Part shown: positions 19,401-26,454 of the stretch, piece after piece | How positions within the stretch are numbered: position 1 is the first letter of the stretch | How the letters are laid out: every line of letters begins with the position of its first letter | NCBI GenBank assembly: GCA_030646035.1 | Contig: JAUSMY010000061.1 | Coordinates: 123,034 to 187,033 of the forward strand | From: Thermodesulfovibrionia bacterium | Lineage (GTDB): Bacteria > Nitrospirota > Thermodesulfovibrionia > UBA6902 | Length of the DNA stretch: 64,000 bases | Direction: 5' to 3' | Position numbers and translations under genes: made by a program | Notes under the pieces: model-generated | Seen by the model: the letters and a program-made list of their open reading frames with translations, nothing else | The model's database searches: none | What the model was told of the DNA's origin: nothing

Positions 19401-21945
19401 ATTATATATGATGGTAAATGATGAAAGCAGAGACCATGTGACCGTAACAAATGGCGGCAGGATCGCTATAGGAGGGTTCATATACATGGTTGGTAACGGC
19501 AGGGCAAGGGTGACTGCTGCGCACTATGAAGGTGCGTTGACTATATGGGCTGAAGTCGCTGAACCTGTTCCCCCGGCTGAAGGCGCAGTAGCTGTTTTAG
19601 GTTCTGATATTCCAGGAGTAAAGCTGAAAGTAGGCCAAACCATGAATATAAGCGGTGCTTTTTATGGGGGAGAAAAAGCTACTCTGGATAATACGGTCTA
19701 CAATATAGATATGGATCTGGATCAGGCTCTTGTTATTGGTGATAGCGGAACAGGGAACAGAAAAGGTGAATTTAGGGCAGGTTCAGCGACAATCGATGTA
19801 AATAGGGTTCTTATTAAAACAGTAACTGATAGTGGTGTTAAAAATAAGCTGGTAGCCGGGAATTCCATATGGAACATTGAAGGTGTTTACCTGAAGAACT
19901 ATGGTGAATTTATTGCCGGGACATCTACTGTCAACTTTAAAGGGTTGGGGCAGACAATAACCGGCTCTATGACATTTTACAATTTATCAAAGACAGTTAC
20001 ATCAACTGACACATTGACATTTGACCACACAGCTACACAAACAATCACACATCAATTAAAGTTGCAGGGTTATTCAACTGCTAACCGCCTTGCTTTAAGG
20101 AGTGATCTTGCCGGCACTAAATTCAAACTTACATTGCAGGCTGGCGGGTCGCAAGATTTGAGCTATCTTGATATTAAAGACAGTAATGCTTCATTAGGGG
20201 GGCGGTTAATTACCGGCTCTGCCGCAGATCCAAACTCACTTGATTCAGGCAATAACGCAAACTGGAAGATCAATGACATAGAAGGCCCTGCTTTACCTAA
20301 TGGAATCTGGACAGGTAGCGGAACTGACAGTCTTGCATCTAATCCTGACAATTGGTCAAACAATACAATACCTCAAAATGGAGATGATGTAGTCTTTAAA
20401 AGCACTGCTCCAAGCTGTACATGGGACCTGCAGAATATAACACCTCCTTCCTTTACTATGGAAGCTGGTTATTCAGGAACTGTCACATTAAATGAAAACC
20501 TTACAGTTACTGACAGCGTCACCATATCTGGCGGAAGTCTAAGTTTGGGTAATGGAAACCTAACCACAGGCACCCTCACCATTGATACAGGAGCGAGCTT
20601 GTTTCTAACCAATAAGAACTTAACAGTTAACGGCAACGGGACGATCAACACGGGCGGATTATTAAACCTCAACGGTGGCAATCTCACAGTCAATGGCAAC
20701 GTAACAGACAAAGGCACATTGAATGCATCCACCGGAACTTCAACTATAACAGTAGGAGGTAACTGGGATTCGTTGCTTGGGACATTTACATATGGCAGCA
20801 GTACCGTCATCTTAACCGGCACTGGGAAGACTATAACATTGCCGACAAGCAGCAATAATTTTGGCCCGAAAAGATTTTATAGCCTTGAGATCAGAGGTAC
20901 GGTTTCCACCGTATTAGGCAAAGGAAGATTCAGAACAGATAAGGATCTGATCATTTCAGGGAAGCTCACTCTTAATGATACAGCAAGTGTGGACTACGAT
21001 GGTAATCTTTTTATTTCCAGTACAGGAGAATTGGCAGGAAGCACCGGATATTTTTATAGGTTCACAAATGATAGTACAAACGATATTGATTATCCGGGAT
21101 ATGACAACAACGGACATATAATAATTGAGAGTGATGAGAATAATAACAAAGGGAAAATTTCACGGGATATTTTTGCTTATTTAGTTGGAACCGGCTCAAC
21201 CCACGCCCCTATTACTGCTACCACCTATAAAACGTTGCAGATTTATGCAGAAAACCAGGAAACGCCAATTGTCAGCACCGGGGTTCTTGGCCCAGCCGGC
21301 AGCACGCTTACCTTAACCGGCAATTTGTATATCGCCGGATATAGGAATTATACAGATGACTTTGTGACTCTTGATAATTCTGTTAATAATATTCCAATTT
21401 CTGCGCCAAATACAAATCTAACTCTTGGCAGTGGGAAAGCAACAGGTATATTAATAGCAGGCTCAGCAAGTTATGATTTTGTCCATATAAATATCAACAA
21501 TTATACCGGCGCCGTACCTGGAAGGATCAATAAGCTCGATGCATACAACTCCACATGGAATGTTGCCGGCAACTGGACGGTTAACGGCAATGGCATCTTC
21601 ACTGCCGGAACTTCTACCATTATCTTTGATGGCTCCGGTATTTCTAAGTTAACCGGCAATACCACATTCAATCACTTAATCAGTATAACACCCGGCAAAC
21701 AACTGACATTCACTGCCGGAAGCAATCAGACAATAAACGGCACACTCACATTAAACGGCCAAGCAGCAGGAACCAAGGTAAAACTCCGCTCATCTTCAAA
21801 TGGAAGTAAGTGGAATATCACATTGGCAAGTCCACAAAATGTTAGTTATGTTGACGTGCAAGATTCAGATGCTCTAACCAATACTGTAACAGCCACTGAC
21901 TCAACAACTACAGGGAATAACAACACAAACTGGATCTTCCAGTAG
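10420..21945 (+). CDS. Giant exported mosaic protein (3,841 residues)
   Basis: Starts at an ATG with AGGAGG upstream and a signal peptide (MKKFLFVLVGLFLLLVNF, then LAVEN). Domains by approximate residue: 92-330 DUF7948-like (FVENKGQID, YKGIDLVY, PLIIDPL); 517-810 FG-GAP repeats (GDYNGDGKADY, GDINGDGKDDL, GDFDGDGKDDL); 870-1210 repeats of the type VVW..YA..F; 1223-1275 thrombospondin type 3-like; 1280-1550 beta-solenoid repeats (LTVNGNITIKGTL); 1601-1895 six-bladed TolB-like propeller (DIYMYDISTGIETQI); 1895-2288 calcium-binding TSP3 repeats; 2338-2628 second propeller; 2628-2768 more TSP3; 2776-3841 further solenoid repeats headed by NWSDN/NPNNWD units. It is secreted or surface-bound, probably an adhesin-like stalk stiffened by calcium. 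I see no PEP-CTERM, LPXTG or type IX signal, so its anchor is unclear. Confidence 0.9.
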   Translation: MKKFLFVLVGLFLLLVNFNFVLAVENPEEELSPNEAFKKYIVEGRSREMRESAEKWKAKENNIPNGTDLNNTSDSNNSLKFKSNNISNDSTRYFVENKGQIDKQVKFYLMSDEYRVYFTDTSVYFHYLYPAKRKLFSNVNNISETTPSLPSDKNDDLIFNLNILNAFDKNDTPQINGRNMLKNKEHHVVGDSSLKKTIEVPTYSEIIYQEVYKGIDLVYKIVDKKSLKYEFIVKPGADPKPILLAYNLVDSLGINKEGDLVVRTDWGELIEQKPSIYQEIDKKHVEVSGDFIVVPNKVDATNLSTYHFEIGKYDPNYPLIIDPLISFSPKNNGKTYDTSVVATFEVQQDPAFITDGFSLESGGVQVTSVTKKYNDSQTLRFHYDYYDSYGQLINGHGYYNEAEASYIEKIVCKENTTCHAVPHYELEECHMASLTPEDDLSPFTYYTASVDNKSTTFLTAESIASKEVEVVRGNLSSYNPTSRFYSSVAMDDAGDFVVVWQKQAEMDFHAGPTGSYGRSVVVGDYNGDGKADYATDYLENGFISWRVYLSTIDPSTNEVKFVDSYNWLAGEQSGTDSYAAHSGDINGDGKDDLVVAMNGTVYVYFASPVGQTATYFDLNYLVAGTYENTIVVGDFNGDGLYDYAADSSNGTVWEVHISAGSSFDPPAVWLTTPNIDYLNVVFSDDLNGDGRDDIAIVAKATDPEGDYTYVDFYLSVVAPTSFQQTSLSSGSTLYDDFINHRAGFIIGNYTGNEVRSGMYWSGVNGVTIWSGSYVGIDFNVTTDTYNYTGDFDGDGKDDLLFSKNGSVYVYNSQSIDTGVYARMYSANGIPKATSGNPNGNAFNIKRTTYTDWAHGPEVAMFSDGSFIVVWTEYKTVYAQKFLASGAAMPEIMVADMGRYVYHPRVVVDGSGNFAVSFYEMQPLGKKPNKSNYDPDEGHIYLQRFNSDGSPDGSLETVGEGYHVHSLSMNKGGDIAVSLLWWQDWGGYNGLVHGSDPNVINGDLTRFVVFPHDGGRIDPARMPTNRAWLSIPLIDSNKNVKLVTTYGWSFDEVIAYSCDYVGGAYPSYNCDQNYKTVPESNIWSNTGSKNDPTMKYGVSAASLPDDGFMVTWHTQGQNCGGEGIYARKFNKFGEPYGPEFRVNSYDNLKDANGNVILTDAEESVDEVDGCFRIFSEEASVAVAANGNFVVAWNTHDKNHITSNEISFSKGDGYGVRAKVYIDGDTDDDGMLDDWEIANGLDPNNHNDANIDNDNDGFTNLVEYISATDPNNDASAPLPHTWTGLGRNTLASNPANWSDNQIPQSGDDIIFNYTAIKDCDWNISITPSSFTVNTGFPGTITINNSVEELIVSGGINIAGGRLDLNNKDITVNDNITIKSTLYNAGQITVAGALTIDSGGRLDLNKGLTVNGNITIKGTLDNAGQITTAGALTIESGGELYLNQMPLTVNGDIRIKGKLDSSTAGGAPIITVGGNWDSSGGIFNAGTGRWDCVRFTGASNLNATITSGNSAFNNIEFDNALGVWALGDGITANQNLTILAGTVLAASHEVYVGKNSDIDSDGLTNYEESVLGTDPFNSDTDGDGVNDLNDVFPLDQTEMHDSDTKEIRITTDASTKWYPKISGNIIVWLSSTEGYTWGHTDIYMYDISTGIETQIVSDASISYPPDISGNRVVWVEWSDENTNTAIFMYDISTGIKTQITSPDDIYVEWPPAVSGNRVVWANSYKEIYMYDISTGIKKLLSYIPYGVYPDIFGDTFVWVDPRNGNGDIYKYDISTGIKTQITSGIKFTDPAISGDQIVFTDGIHVSLYKISLSTITQRSMAIPLIFSVDISGNIVTFEGRKNEPNANNDIYKYDLSTGEEVQITNNVSYQGMSSIYGNRIVWVDLRNAIYDIYMYSGDGIGDSSDNCPTVYNPDQTDTDSDGMGDACGTDDDNDGVLDVNDNCSIIANPDQTDTDSDGTGDVCDTDNDNDSVLDVNDNCPWVSNPDQTDTDGDGIGDVCDDDDDNDGVLDVNDNCPLIANPDQIDTDSDGIGDVCDDDDDNDGVLDVSDNCPLIVNPDQTDTDSDGIGDACDNDDDNDGVLDANDNCSLIANADQTDTDSDGIGDACDNDDDNDGVLDANDNCSLIANPDQADFDNDGIGDVCDPDDDNDMVLDANDNCPIIYNLDQTDTDSDGTGNVCDLDDDNDGVLDVNDNCPIIYNLDQTDTESDGIGNVCDIDDDNDGILDANDNCPLIANSAQKDTDGDGMGNVCDIDDDNDGVLDVSDNCPWVSNPEQIDLNGDYIGDACNSYADIDSDGLTNYEESVFGTNPLHSDTDGDGVDDLNDAFPLDPTELHDSDTQEIRIATGASPKWSPHISGNRIVWEDWRNGNGDIYMYDISTGIETQITSNTSSKWSPHISGNRIVWSDWRNGNGDIYMYDISTGIETQITSNEFEQAWPSISGNRIVWSDWRNGNSDIYMYDISTGIETQITNDPSDQDYSDIFGDTIVWQEWRNVYSDIYMHNIPTGITTSITSGTSYFGWLSISGDQIVFTNGYYVYLYKISLGTITQLTSGSYYKEMLDISGNIFVWEDTRNGMNVNHDIYKYDLSTGEEVQITNDVSMQKNSSIYGNRIIWQDNRNESDGNIDIYMYSGDGIGDNSDNCPAIYSPDQADTDSDGMGDVCDSDDDNDGILDVNETCDTDPNKTEPGACGCGVADTDSDGDGTADCQEICINDPLKTEPGVCSCGVADTDTDNDGIADCIDNCPVVSNYDQTDSDNDGMGDVCDSCKNNPSLTCTATITWDGSASSNWNDPNNWDLGSVPNPGDSLIIPDVVNDPVLDISRTIKTLTLNNGGSLNLNGSDLTVTTDLTINAGGLLNLNGKNITVSGNVTVKGTLNASIGTPTITVGGNWDSSAGTFSYKQSGVNLGSTVVMTGSSKTINMPSDSDTFGATRFYNLEINGIVSTIGGNFRTYKKLSIIKKTGYATIPKFTIDSYHRVTVNWGGDLVIDGGILAGTNILYMMVNDESRDHVTVTNGGRIAIGGFIYMVGNGRARVTAAHYEGALTIWAEVAEPVPPAEGAVAVLGSDIPGVKLKVGQTMNISGAFYGGEKATLDNTVYNIDMDLDQALVIGDSGTGNRKGEFRAGSATIDVNRVLIKTVTDSGVKNKLVAGNSIWNIEGVYLKNYGEFIAGTSTVNFKGLGQTITGSMTFYNLSKTVTSTDTLTFDHTATQTITHQLKLQGYSTANRLALRSDLAGTKFKLTLQAGGSQDLSYLDIKDSNASLGGRLITGSAADPNSLDSGNNANWKINDIEGPALPNGIWTGSGTDSLASNPDNWSNNTIPQNGDDVVFKSTAPSCTWDLQNITPPSFTMEAGYSGTVTLNENLTVTDSVTISGGSLSLGNGNLTTGTLTIDTGASLFLTNKNLTVNGNGTINTGGLLNLNGGNLTVNGNVTDKGTLNASTGTSTITVGGNWDSLLGTFTYGSSTVILTGTGKTITLPTSSNNFGPKRFYSLEIRGTVSTVLGKGRFRTDKDLIISGKLTLNDTASVDYDGNLFISSTGELAGSTGYFYRFTNDSTNDIDYPGYDNNGHIIIESDENNNKGKISRDIFAYLVGTGSTHAPITATTYKTLQIYAENQETPIVSTGVLGPAGSTLTLTGNLYIAGYRNYTDDFVTLDNSVNNIPISAPNTNLTLGSGKATGILIAGSASYDFVHININNYTGAVPGRINKLDAYNSTWNVAGNWTVNGNGIFTAGTSTIIFDGSGISKLTGNTTFNHLISITPGKQLTFTAGSNQTINGTLTLNGQAAGTKVKLRSSSNGSKWNITLASPQNVSYVDVQDSDALTNTVTATDSTTTGNNNTNWIFQ
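15220..16098 (+). repeat. Propeller repeat block 1 within the giant gene
   Basis: Encodes repeated blades of about 40 residues, each with a SGN.IVW strand followed by DIYMYDISTGI.TQI. The same block, with the same preceding EF-like element (DSDGLTNYEES), recurs at 17430-18300, so the gene contains an internal duplication of propeller plus linker. Confidence 0.8.
16099..17277 (+). repeat. 108-bp tandem repeats encoding TSP3 calcium-binding units
   Basis: Eleven tandem units of 36 codons with the pattern DNCP-NPDQ-DTDSDGIGD-CDDDDDNDGVLD. Unit spacing is 108 bases, for example from 16663 to 16771. Units vary by a few bases and are not CRISPR-like: the repeat is in frame and there are no spacers. 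Each unit should bind calcium through its Asp/Asn ladder and the paired cysteines should form a disulfide. Confidence 0.9.
17455..17830 (+). repeat. 126-bp near-identical propeller-blade repeats
   Basis: Three successive blades, with ATATCAGG at 17476, 17602 and 17728, are spaced by exactly 126 bases (42 codons) and are nearly identical at the DNA level. The other blades are much more divergent, so this points to recent amplification by slippage or gene conversion. Confidence 0.8.
18301..18720 (+). repeat. Second TSP3 block with Cys-rich inserts
   Basis: Encodes a short TSP3 series interrupted by two Cys-Gly-rich units (DPNKTEPGACGCGVADTDS and a second copy ending CSCGVADTDTD). These inserts resemble the CGCG repeats that follow TSP3 arrays in other large exported proteins. 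Confidence 0.75.
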
Positions 21946-21968
21946 CATTAGCAGTGAATGAAAACACT

Positions 21969-22003
21969 AAAAGGGGAAGGGCGTTATCTCTTCCCCTTTT
22001 TTT
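21969..22003 (+). terminator. Intrinsic terminator of the giant gene
   Basis: AAAAGGGGAAG pairs with CTTCCCCTTTT across a 10-base loop and is followed by further T residues. Lies 23 bases past the stop codon. Confidence 0.88.
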
Positions 22004-22040
22004 ATTCGCAAGAGATATTGTTTTGGATCAAACTCAGCAT

Positions 22041-22060
22041 AGTTGCACCGGTGTGCAACT
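22041..22060. repeat. 8-bp inverted repeat upstream of nrdJ
   Basis: AGTTGCAC-CGGT-GTGCAACT, perfect arms. A T-rich run starts about 8 bases further on. Could be an operator or a second, weak terminator. No regulator can be named. Confidence 0.4.
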
Positions 22061-22153
22061 CTCATAACTTTTTTATAATCCACATTTTCTCAATTCTCTT
22101 TACACAGCAAAAACTCATTAAAAACAAGGGGTTCATAAATAGTAATTTTATGC

Positions 22154-22206
22154 TTGACTTACACTATATATTGTGGTTTAATTGCTTGTCACATCTAAAT
22201 AGAGTA
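22154..22206 (+). promoter_or_regulatory. nrdJ promoter with NrdR box
   Basis: -35 TTGACT at 22154-22159 and -10 TTTAAT at 22177-22182, spacing 17. Exactly between them, at 22161-22176, is ACACTATATATTGTGG, which matches the NrdR-box consensus ACACWATATATWGTG. A degenerate second site, ACATCTAAATAGAGTA at 22191-22206, is centred 30 bases downstream. The layout predicts repression of class II ribonucleotide reductase by NrdR bound to dATP. Confidence 0.8.
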
Positions 22207-22321
22207 TATATAACGATTGAACAGGTTTTTGCATTGTTTGCAGTTCAGAGCATATTACAGGCCTATTTATTTCAGTATATTTACTATAAAACTCAGAACG
22301 AATCATTACCAAGGAGAGGGC

Positions 22322-24601
22322 ATGGCAGAACTATTATCAGGCAAACTTAAGCTTACGCCTAACGCATTGCAGGTCATACACAAGAGGTATCTCAGGAAGA
22401 GTGAAGAGGGGAAGGTAATCGAGAATCCTGATGACATGTTCATGAGGGTCTCAAGGGTCATCGCATCTGCTGACCTCAACTACGGCAAAACAGAGTCGCA
22501 GGTAAAGCAGGTTGAAGAAGAGTTTCATGACCTTATCACATCGCTGAACTTTCTGCCTAACAGCCCCACACTCATGAATGCGGGAAGAAGGCTTGGCCAG
22601 CTTTCAGCATGTTTTGTGCTTCCTGTAGAAGATTCGATGGAGTCGATATTTGAGGCGGTGAAGAATGCCGCGTTGATACATAAATCAGGAGGAGGCACGG
22701 GCTTCTCATTTTCAAAGCTCCGTCCTAAAGGCGACATCGTGGGTTCCACCAAGGGCGTATCATCCGGGCCTATCTCATTCATGACGGTCTTTGATTCAGC
22801 GACCGAGGCGATAAAGCAGGGCGGCACAAGAAGGGGCGCGAACATGGGCATGCTGCGCGTGGACCATCCTGATATCCTTGACTTCATAACCGCAAAGGAT
22901 GACGCTAAGATACTCAACAACTTCAACATATCTGTCGCGCTCACAGACGAGTTCATGGACGCCTTTGAAAAGGACAAAGAGTATGACCTGAAGAACCCGC
23001 ATGACGGCAAGACAACGAGCAGGCTCAAGGCAAAGGATGTCTTTAATCTCATTGTGAACCACGCATGGAAGAACGGCGAGCCGGGAATAATCTTCATAGA
23101 CAGGATGAACCGTGATAATCCTACGCCGAAGCTGGGTGATATAGAGAGCACCAACCCATGCGGAGAGCAGCCGCTCCTTCCTTATGAATCCTGCAACCTG
23201 GGCTCGATAAACCTTTCAAACTTTGTGATGCACGAAGGCGCAACAGCTGGGAATGACCCGCGTTCCAATATAGACTGGGGGATGTTAAAGGATACGGTGC
23301 ACTCTGCCGTACACTTCCTTGATAATGTGATTGAGGTGAACAAGTACCCGATCAAAATAATAGAGGAGACCACAAAGGCGAACAGGAAGATAGGACTCGG
23401 CGTGATGGGGTTTGCCGACATGCTCATAAAGCTCGGTGTTCCTTATAACTCTGATGATGCGTTAAGCCTCGGTGAAGAGGTCATGAGGTTCATACAGGAT
23501 GAGGGCAGAAAGGCGTCCTCGCTTCTGGCAGAGGAGAGGGGAGTTTTTTCAACGCATGCTGACAGCACATACAAAGACAGGATGAAGCTCAGGAACGCGA
23601 CCATAACGACCATCGCACCGACCGGCACGCTCTCTATAATAGCCGGATGCTCAAGCGGAATAGAGCCGCTCTTTGCAGTATCTTATGTGCGCAACGTGCT
23701 TGAAGGGACAAAACTGTACGAGGTCAATCCGTACTTTGAAAAGATCGCAAAAGAGAGAGGCTTCTGGAGCAGGGAGCTTATCGAAGAGATAGCTGAGAGA
23801 GGCACGCTTCACGGAATAGAAGCGGTGCCCGATGATGTAAAGAATATCTTCATTACCGCCCATGATATAACGCCTGAGGACCATGTGAAGATGCAGGCTG
23901 CGTTTCAGAAGTATGTGGACAATGCCGTTTCCAAGACGGTTAACTTCCCCAAAGATGCGACACAAGCGGAAGTTGAGAATGTATATCTCCTTGCTTATAA
24001 GCTCGGTTGCAAAGGCGCCACTGTTTACAGAGATGGTTCAAGGGATGAGCAGGTACTCTCAACAGGAAAGACGAGCCAGGAAGAAACCAAGCAGTCACCT
24101 GAAGAATATGTAAAGATCGTGCCGAAGAAGAGGCCTGAGACGATACACGGGACAACTACGCTGATGAATACCGGATGCGGCAATCTGTACGTCACCATCA
24201 ATGAAGATGACAACGGACACCCGTTTGAGCTCTTCACCCGCATGGGCAAGGCAGGCGGATGCGCGTCAAGCCAGGCAGAGGCGATAGGCAGGCTCGTGAG
24301 CCTTGCATTCAGGAGCAACATAGACCCGCTTGAGATAGTAAAGCAGCTCAAGGGCATCAGCTGTCACAGCCCCGCATGGTCAAAGGGCGGAAAGATATCT
24401 TCATGTTCCGACGCTATCTCAAAGTCGATTGAGAAGTTCAAGGAAGAGGCCGGAGGCAACGGCAATGGCCATGGCAACGGTTCTGACAATCACGGCAAAA
24501 AGGTCTTCCATTCCGGCCAGTGCTCAGAATGCGGCGGCGCTGTTGAGCATGAAGGCGGCTGCGCGGTCTGCAAGGACTGCGGTTTTACCAAGTGCTTTTA
24601 A
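22322..24601 (+). CDS. nrdJ: Adenosylcobalamin-dependent ribonucleotide reductase (class II)
   Basis: 759 residues from the ATG at 22322 (AAGGAGAG just upstream); an in-frame ATG at 22217 would extend into the promoter. It reduces ribonucleotides to deoxyribonucleotides in the cytoplasm with a cobalamin-derived thiyl radical. Key residues: Cys97 in SACFVLP and Cys291 (redox pair), and the NPCGE motif 278-282 with Asn278, radical Cys280 and Glu282; the 11-residue gap from Cys280 to Cys291 fits class II enzymes. APTGTLSI with the downstream SCSSGIEP-type loop is present. After a Gly/Asn/His-rich linker comes a C-terminal Cys-rich tail (CSECGG, CKDCGFTKC) that probably shuttles electrons. Regulated by the NrdR box upstream and ended by a strong terminator at 24638. 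Confidence 0.97.
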   Translation: MAELLSGKLKLTPNALQVIHKRYLRKSEEGKVIENPDDMFMRVSRVIASADLNYGKTESQVKQVEEEFHDLITSLNFLPNSPTLMNAGRRLGQLSACFVLPVEDSMESIFEAVKNAALIHKSGGGTGFSFSKLRPKGDIVGSTKGVSSGPISFMTVFDSATEAIKQGGTRRGANMGMLRVDHPDILDFITAKDDAKILNNFNISVALTDEFMDAFEKDKEYDLKNPHDGKTTSRLKAKDVFNLIVNHAWKNGEPGIIFIDRMNRDNPTPKLGDIESTNPCGEQPLLPYESCNLGSINLSNFVMHEGATAGNDPRSNIDWGMLKDTVHSAVHFLDNVIEVNKYPIKIIEETTKANRKIGLGVMGFADMLIKLGVPYNSDDALSLGEEVMRFIQDEGRKASSLLAEERGVFSTHADSTYKDRMKLRNATITTIAPTGTLSIIAGCSSGIEPLFAVSYVRNVLEGTKLYEVNPYFEKIAKERGFWSRELIEEIAERGTLHGIEAVPDDVKNIFITAHDITPEDHVKMQAAFQKYVDNAVSKTVNFPKDATQAEVENVYLLAYKLGCKGATVYRDGSRDEQVLSTGKTSQEETKQSPEEYVKIVPKKRPETIHGTTTLMNTGCGNLYVTINEDDNGHPFELFTRMGKAGGCASSQAEAIGRLVSLAFRSNIDPLEIVKQLKGISCHSPAWSKGGKISSCSDAISKSIEKFKEEAGGNGNGHGNGSDNHGKKVFHSGQCSECGGAVEHEGGCAVCKDCGFTKCF

Positions 24602-24637
24602 AAGACTGCTGACTGCGGTCATCACATGACATTTTTT

Positions 24638-24665
24638 AAGGGCGTGTGTATGCACGCCCTTTTTT
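24638..24665 (+). terminator. Intrinsic terminator of nrdJ
   Basis: AAGGGCGTG pairs with CACGCCCTT over a 6-base loop, followed by TTTTT. Confidence 0.93.
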
Positions 24666-24685
24666 CATAACAAAGGAGGCACACA

Positions 24686-24976
24686 ATGGCGAACAAACCG
24701 AATGAGATCAAGATAAACATCCCGCCTCACATTCAGGCAGGGGTCTATGCGAACAGCATGACGGTCACACATACGAAAGATGAATTCATAATGGACTTCT
24801 CCCTGATAACACCTCCGGTAGGCACGGTCAATGCGAGGGTCATCACAAGCCCGGGGCATGCAAAGCGCATAATAGCCGCTTTGCAGGAGAATGTCAGGAG
24901 ATATGAGTCTCAATTCGGAACGATCGTGGAAGCGGATATACTGCAGGGGAAAGGGCCGATAGGTTTTAACGCTTAG
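24686..24976 (+). CDS. DUF3467 family protein
   Basis: 96 residues; start supported by AAAGGAGG upstream. The pattern INIPPHIQAGVYANS, EFIMDFSL, NARVITSPGHAKRIIAAL and QENVRRYESQFG matches DUF3467, a small cytoplasmic family of unknown function. It follows the nrdJ terminator by 20 bases, so it is expressed by read-through or from a promoter I cannot identify. Length is typical and the protein looks intact. Confidence 0.82.
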   Translation: MANKPNEIKINIPPHIQAGVYANSMTVTHTKDEFIMDFSLITPPVGTVNARVITSPGHAKRIIAALQENVRRYESQFGTIVEADILQGKGPIGFNA

Positions 24977-24993
24977 CATCGCTTCGTTTCTGC

Positions 24994-24999
24994 TATAAT
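24994..24999 (+). promoter_or_regulatory. Candidate -10 box of the dCMP deaminase gene
   Basis: A consensus TATAAT sits 37 bases before the start at 25036 in an otherwise gene-free 59-base gap. No clear -35 is found 17 bases upstream, so this is tentative. Confidence 0.4.
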
Positions 25000-25035
25000 T
25001 GATGACCGCTGAATCAATAGTTAAAGGAATATAAC

Positions 25036-25476
25036 ATGCGCCCTGAATGGGATGAATATTTTATAGAGATAGCAAAGGTCGTGGCATCCAGGTCTACCTG
25101 TCTGCGCAGGAAGTACGGCGCGGTGATTGTGAAGGACAGGGTTTTAATAAGCACAGGGTATAACGGTTCCCCGCGCGGCATAGATAACTGCATAGACCTT
25201 CAAAGGTGCATCAGAAAGGAACAGAACATCCCCTCAGGCGAGAGATACGAGCTTTGCGAGGCTGTGCATGCCGAACAGAACGCCATCATCAACGCGCCGC
25301 CGGAGCGCATGAAAGGAGCTATCATCTATATAGCAGGGTTTGAAGATGATAATAGTTTTGCCAATGGAAGGCCGTGCAAGCTCTGCGACCGCATGATAAG
25401 GAACGCCCAGATAAAAGAGGTCATATTCCTGAAGAGCGACGGGGGCATTGAGAAGATAGAGGTATTCAAGCCGTAG
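25036..25476 (+). CDS. dCMP deaminase family protein
   Basis: 146 residues. Zinc-dependent deaminase that converts dCMP to dUMP, feeding thymidylate synthesis, with allosteric zinc-finger features. Catalytic HAE at 78-80 (VHAEQNAI) and PCKLC at 113-117 with Cys114 and Cys117 are the zinc ligands. GYNGSPRG at 41-48 and the Cys52/Cys58 pair are also family features. The upstream genes are nrdJ and DUF3467, so this is a nucleotide-metabolism neighbourhood. The lipase-like gene starts 9 bases after its stop, so they are probably co-transcribed. A ComE-type late competence role is possible for close homologues but less likely. Confidence 0.93.
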   Translation: MRPEWDEYFIEIAKVVASRSTCLRRKYGAVIVKDRVLISTGYNGSPRGIDNCIDLQRCIRKEQNIPSGERYELCEAVHAEQNAIINAPPERMKGAIIYIAGFEDDNSFANGRPCKLCDRMIRNAQIKEVIFLKSDGGIEKIEVFKP

Positions 25477-25485
25477 CAGGTCAAT

Positions 25486-26454
25486 GTGAATTTAAATGAG
25501 ACAGTTCATAAGGGCGGCGCTGATAAACCTGTCGCTGTTCTGATCCATGGCCTCGGAGTAGACAAGGGCATATGGACAGACCCTCTCCACACAAAGCTTC
25601 TTGCAAATAACTTCCGGCTCAAGATTCTCGCAGCAGAAGAACCCCTCCCGCGCATTTCAACAGGGATAAATAATATCACCATAGGGGATTTCCCCGATAA
25701 GATAGACAACATCTGGTCTGTGCTCAAAGATGAAGGATACAACCTCATAACATGGAGCCAGAAGAGGCCGGTCGGCCATGTGGATGCCGCAGTTTCAGAG
25801 CTTAAATATATCGTTGTTAGGGCTGAAGAGCTTTTCCCCGGAAGCCCTGTGGCATTGATAGGCCACAGCAGGGGCGGACTTATCGCAAGAAAGTTCATGG
25901 AAGATAGGCATCCTGCCATAAAAGCTCTGATTACCATCGCCTCGCCTCATTCAGGCAGTTCCATATCAAAGATAGCAGGATATCTCTCACCGCTTGCATC
26001 TGTGCTGAAAGGAATTCTACCCAAGGAAGAACAAGGCACGATCATTGAGACGGTCAGCAGGACTACTGATTTCCTCCTTGGAGAGGCGCTGAAGGAGCTG
26101 ATGCCGGGCTCTGGATTTTTCAAAGGGCTGAAGGATTCCCGCAACAAAGATATCAAATATCTTTCATTCGGCGGAACAGAGCCGAGGCTTCTGACCCTTT
26201 ATCAGTGGAAGAAAGTTGGAAAAGAGATATATCCAAAACCTCTGATAGAGATACCTGATTCGCTTATGAAGCTGCTGCCGTCCTACCTGAAGCTTGAAGA
26301 GCTGACACCGGGGAAAGGCGATGCGCTTGTGTCAGCAGAGAGTTCGGTGATGCCGTGGAGTTCAGACCACTATGACCTGCCTGCGAACCATGTCTCAATA
26401 ATGTGGAACAGAGAGGTTATCCAAAAAACAATAGAGGTTCTCAAAAAGATCTGA
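25486..26454 (+). CDS. Alpha/beta-hydrolase, lipase/PGAP1-like
   Basis: 322 residues from a GTG at 25486. An oxyanion motif HGLG at 21-24 and the nucleophile elbow GHSRGG at 126-131 with Ser128 are clear. The likely acid is the Asp in GKGDALVSAESS and the likely base the His in LPANHVSIMW near the C-terminus, the same order as in triacylglycerol lipases and PGAP1-like esterases. No signal peptide, so cytoplasmic or peripheral. Substrate unknown. Starts 9 bases after the dCMP deaminase stop. Its final codons form half of a hairpin that on the other strand acts as the ahcY terminator. Confidence 0.8.
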   Translation: MNLNETVHKGGADKPVAVLIHGLGVDKGIWTDPLHTKLLANNFRLKILAAEEPLPRISTGINNITIGDFPDKIDNIWSVLKDEGYNLITWSQKRPVGHVDAAVSELKYIVVRAEELFPGSPVALIGHSRGGLIARKFMEDRHPAIKALITIASPHSGSSISKIAGYLSPLASVLKGILPKEEQGTIIETVSRTTDFLLGEALKELMPGSGFFKGLKDSRNKDIKYLSFGGTEPRLLTLYQWKKVGKEIYPKPLIEIPDSLMKLLPSYLKLEELTPGKGDALVSAESSVMPWSSDHYDLPANHVSIMWNREVIQKTIEVLKKI

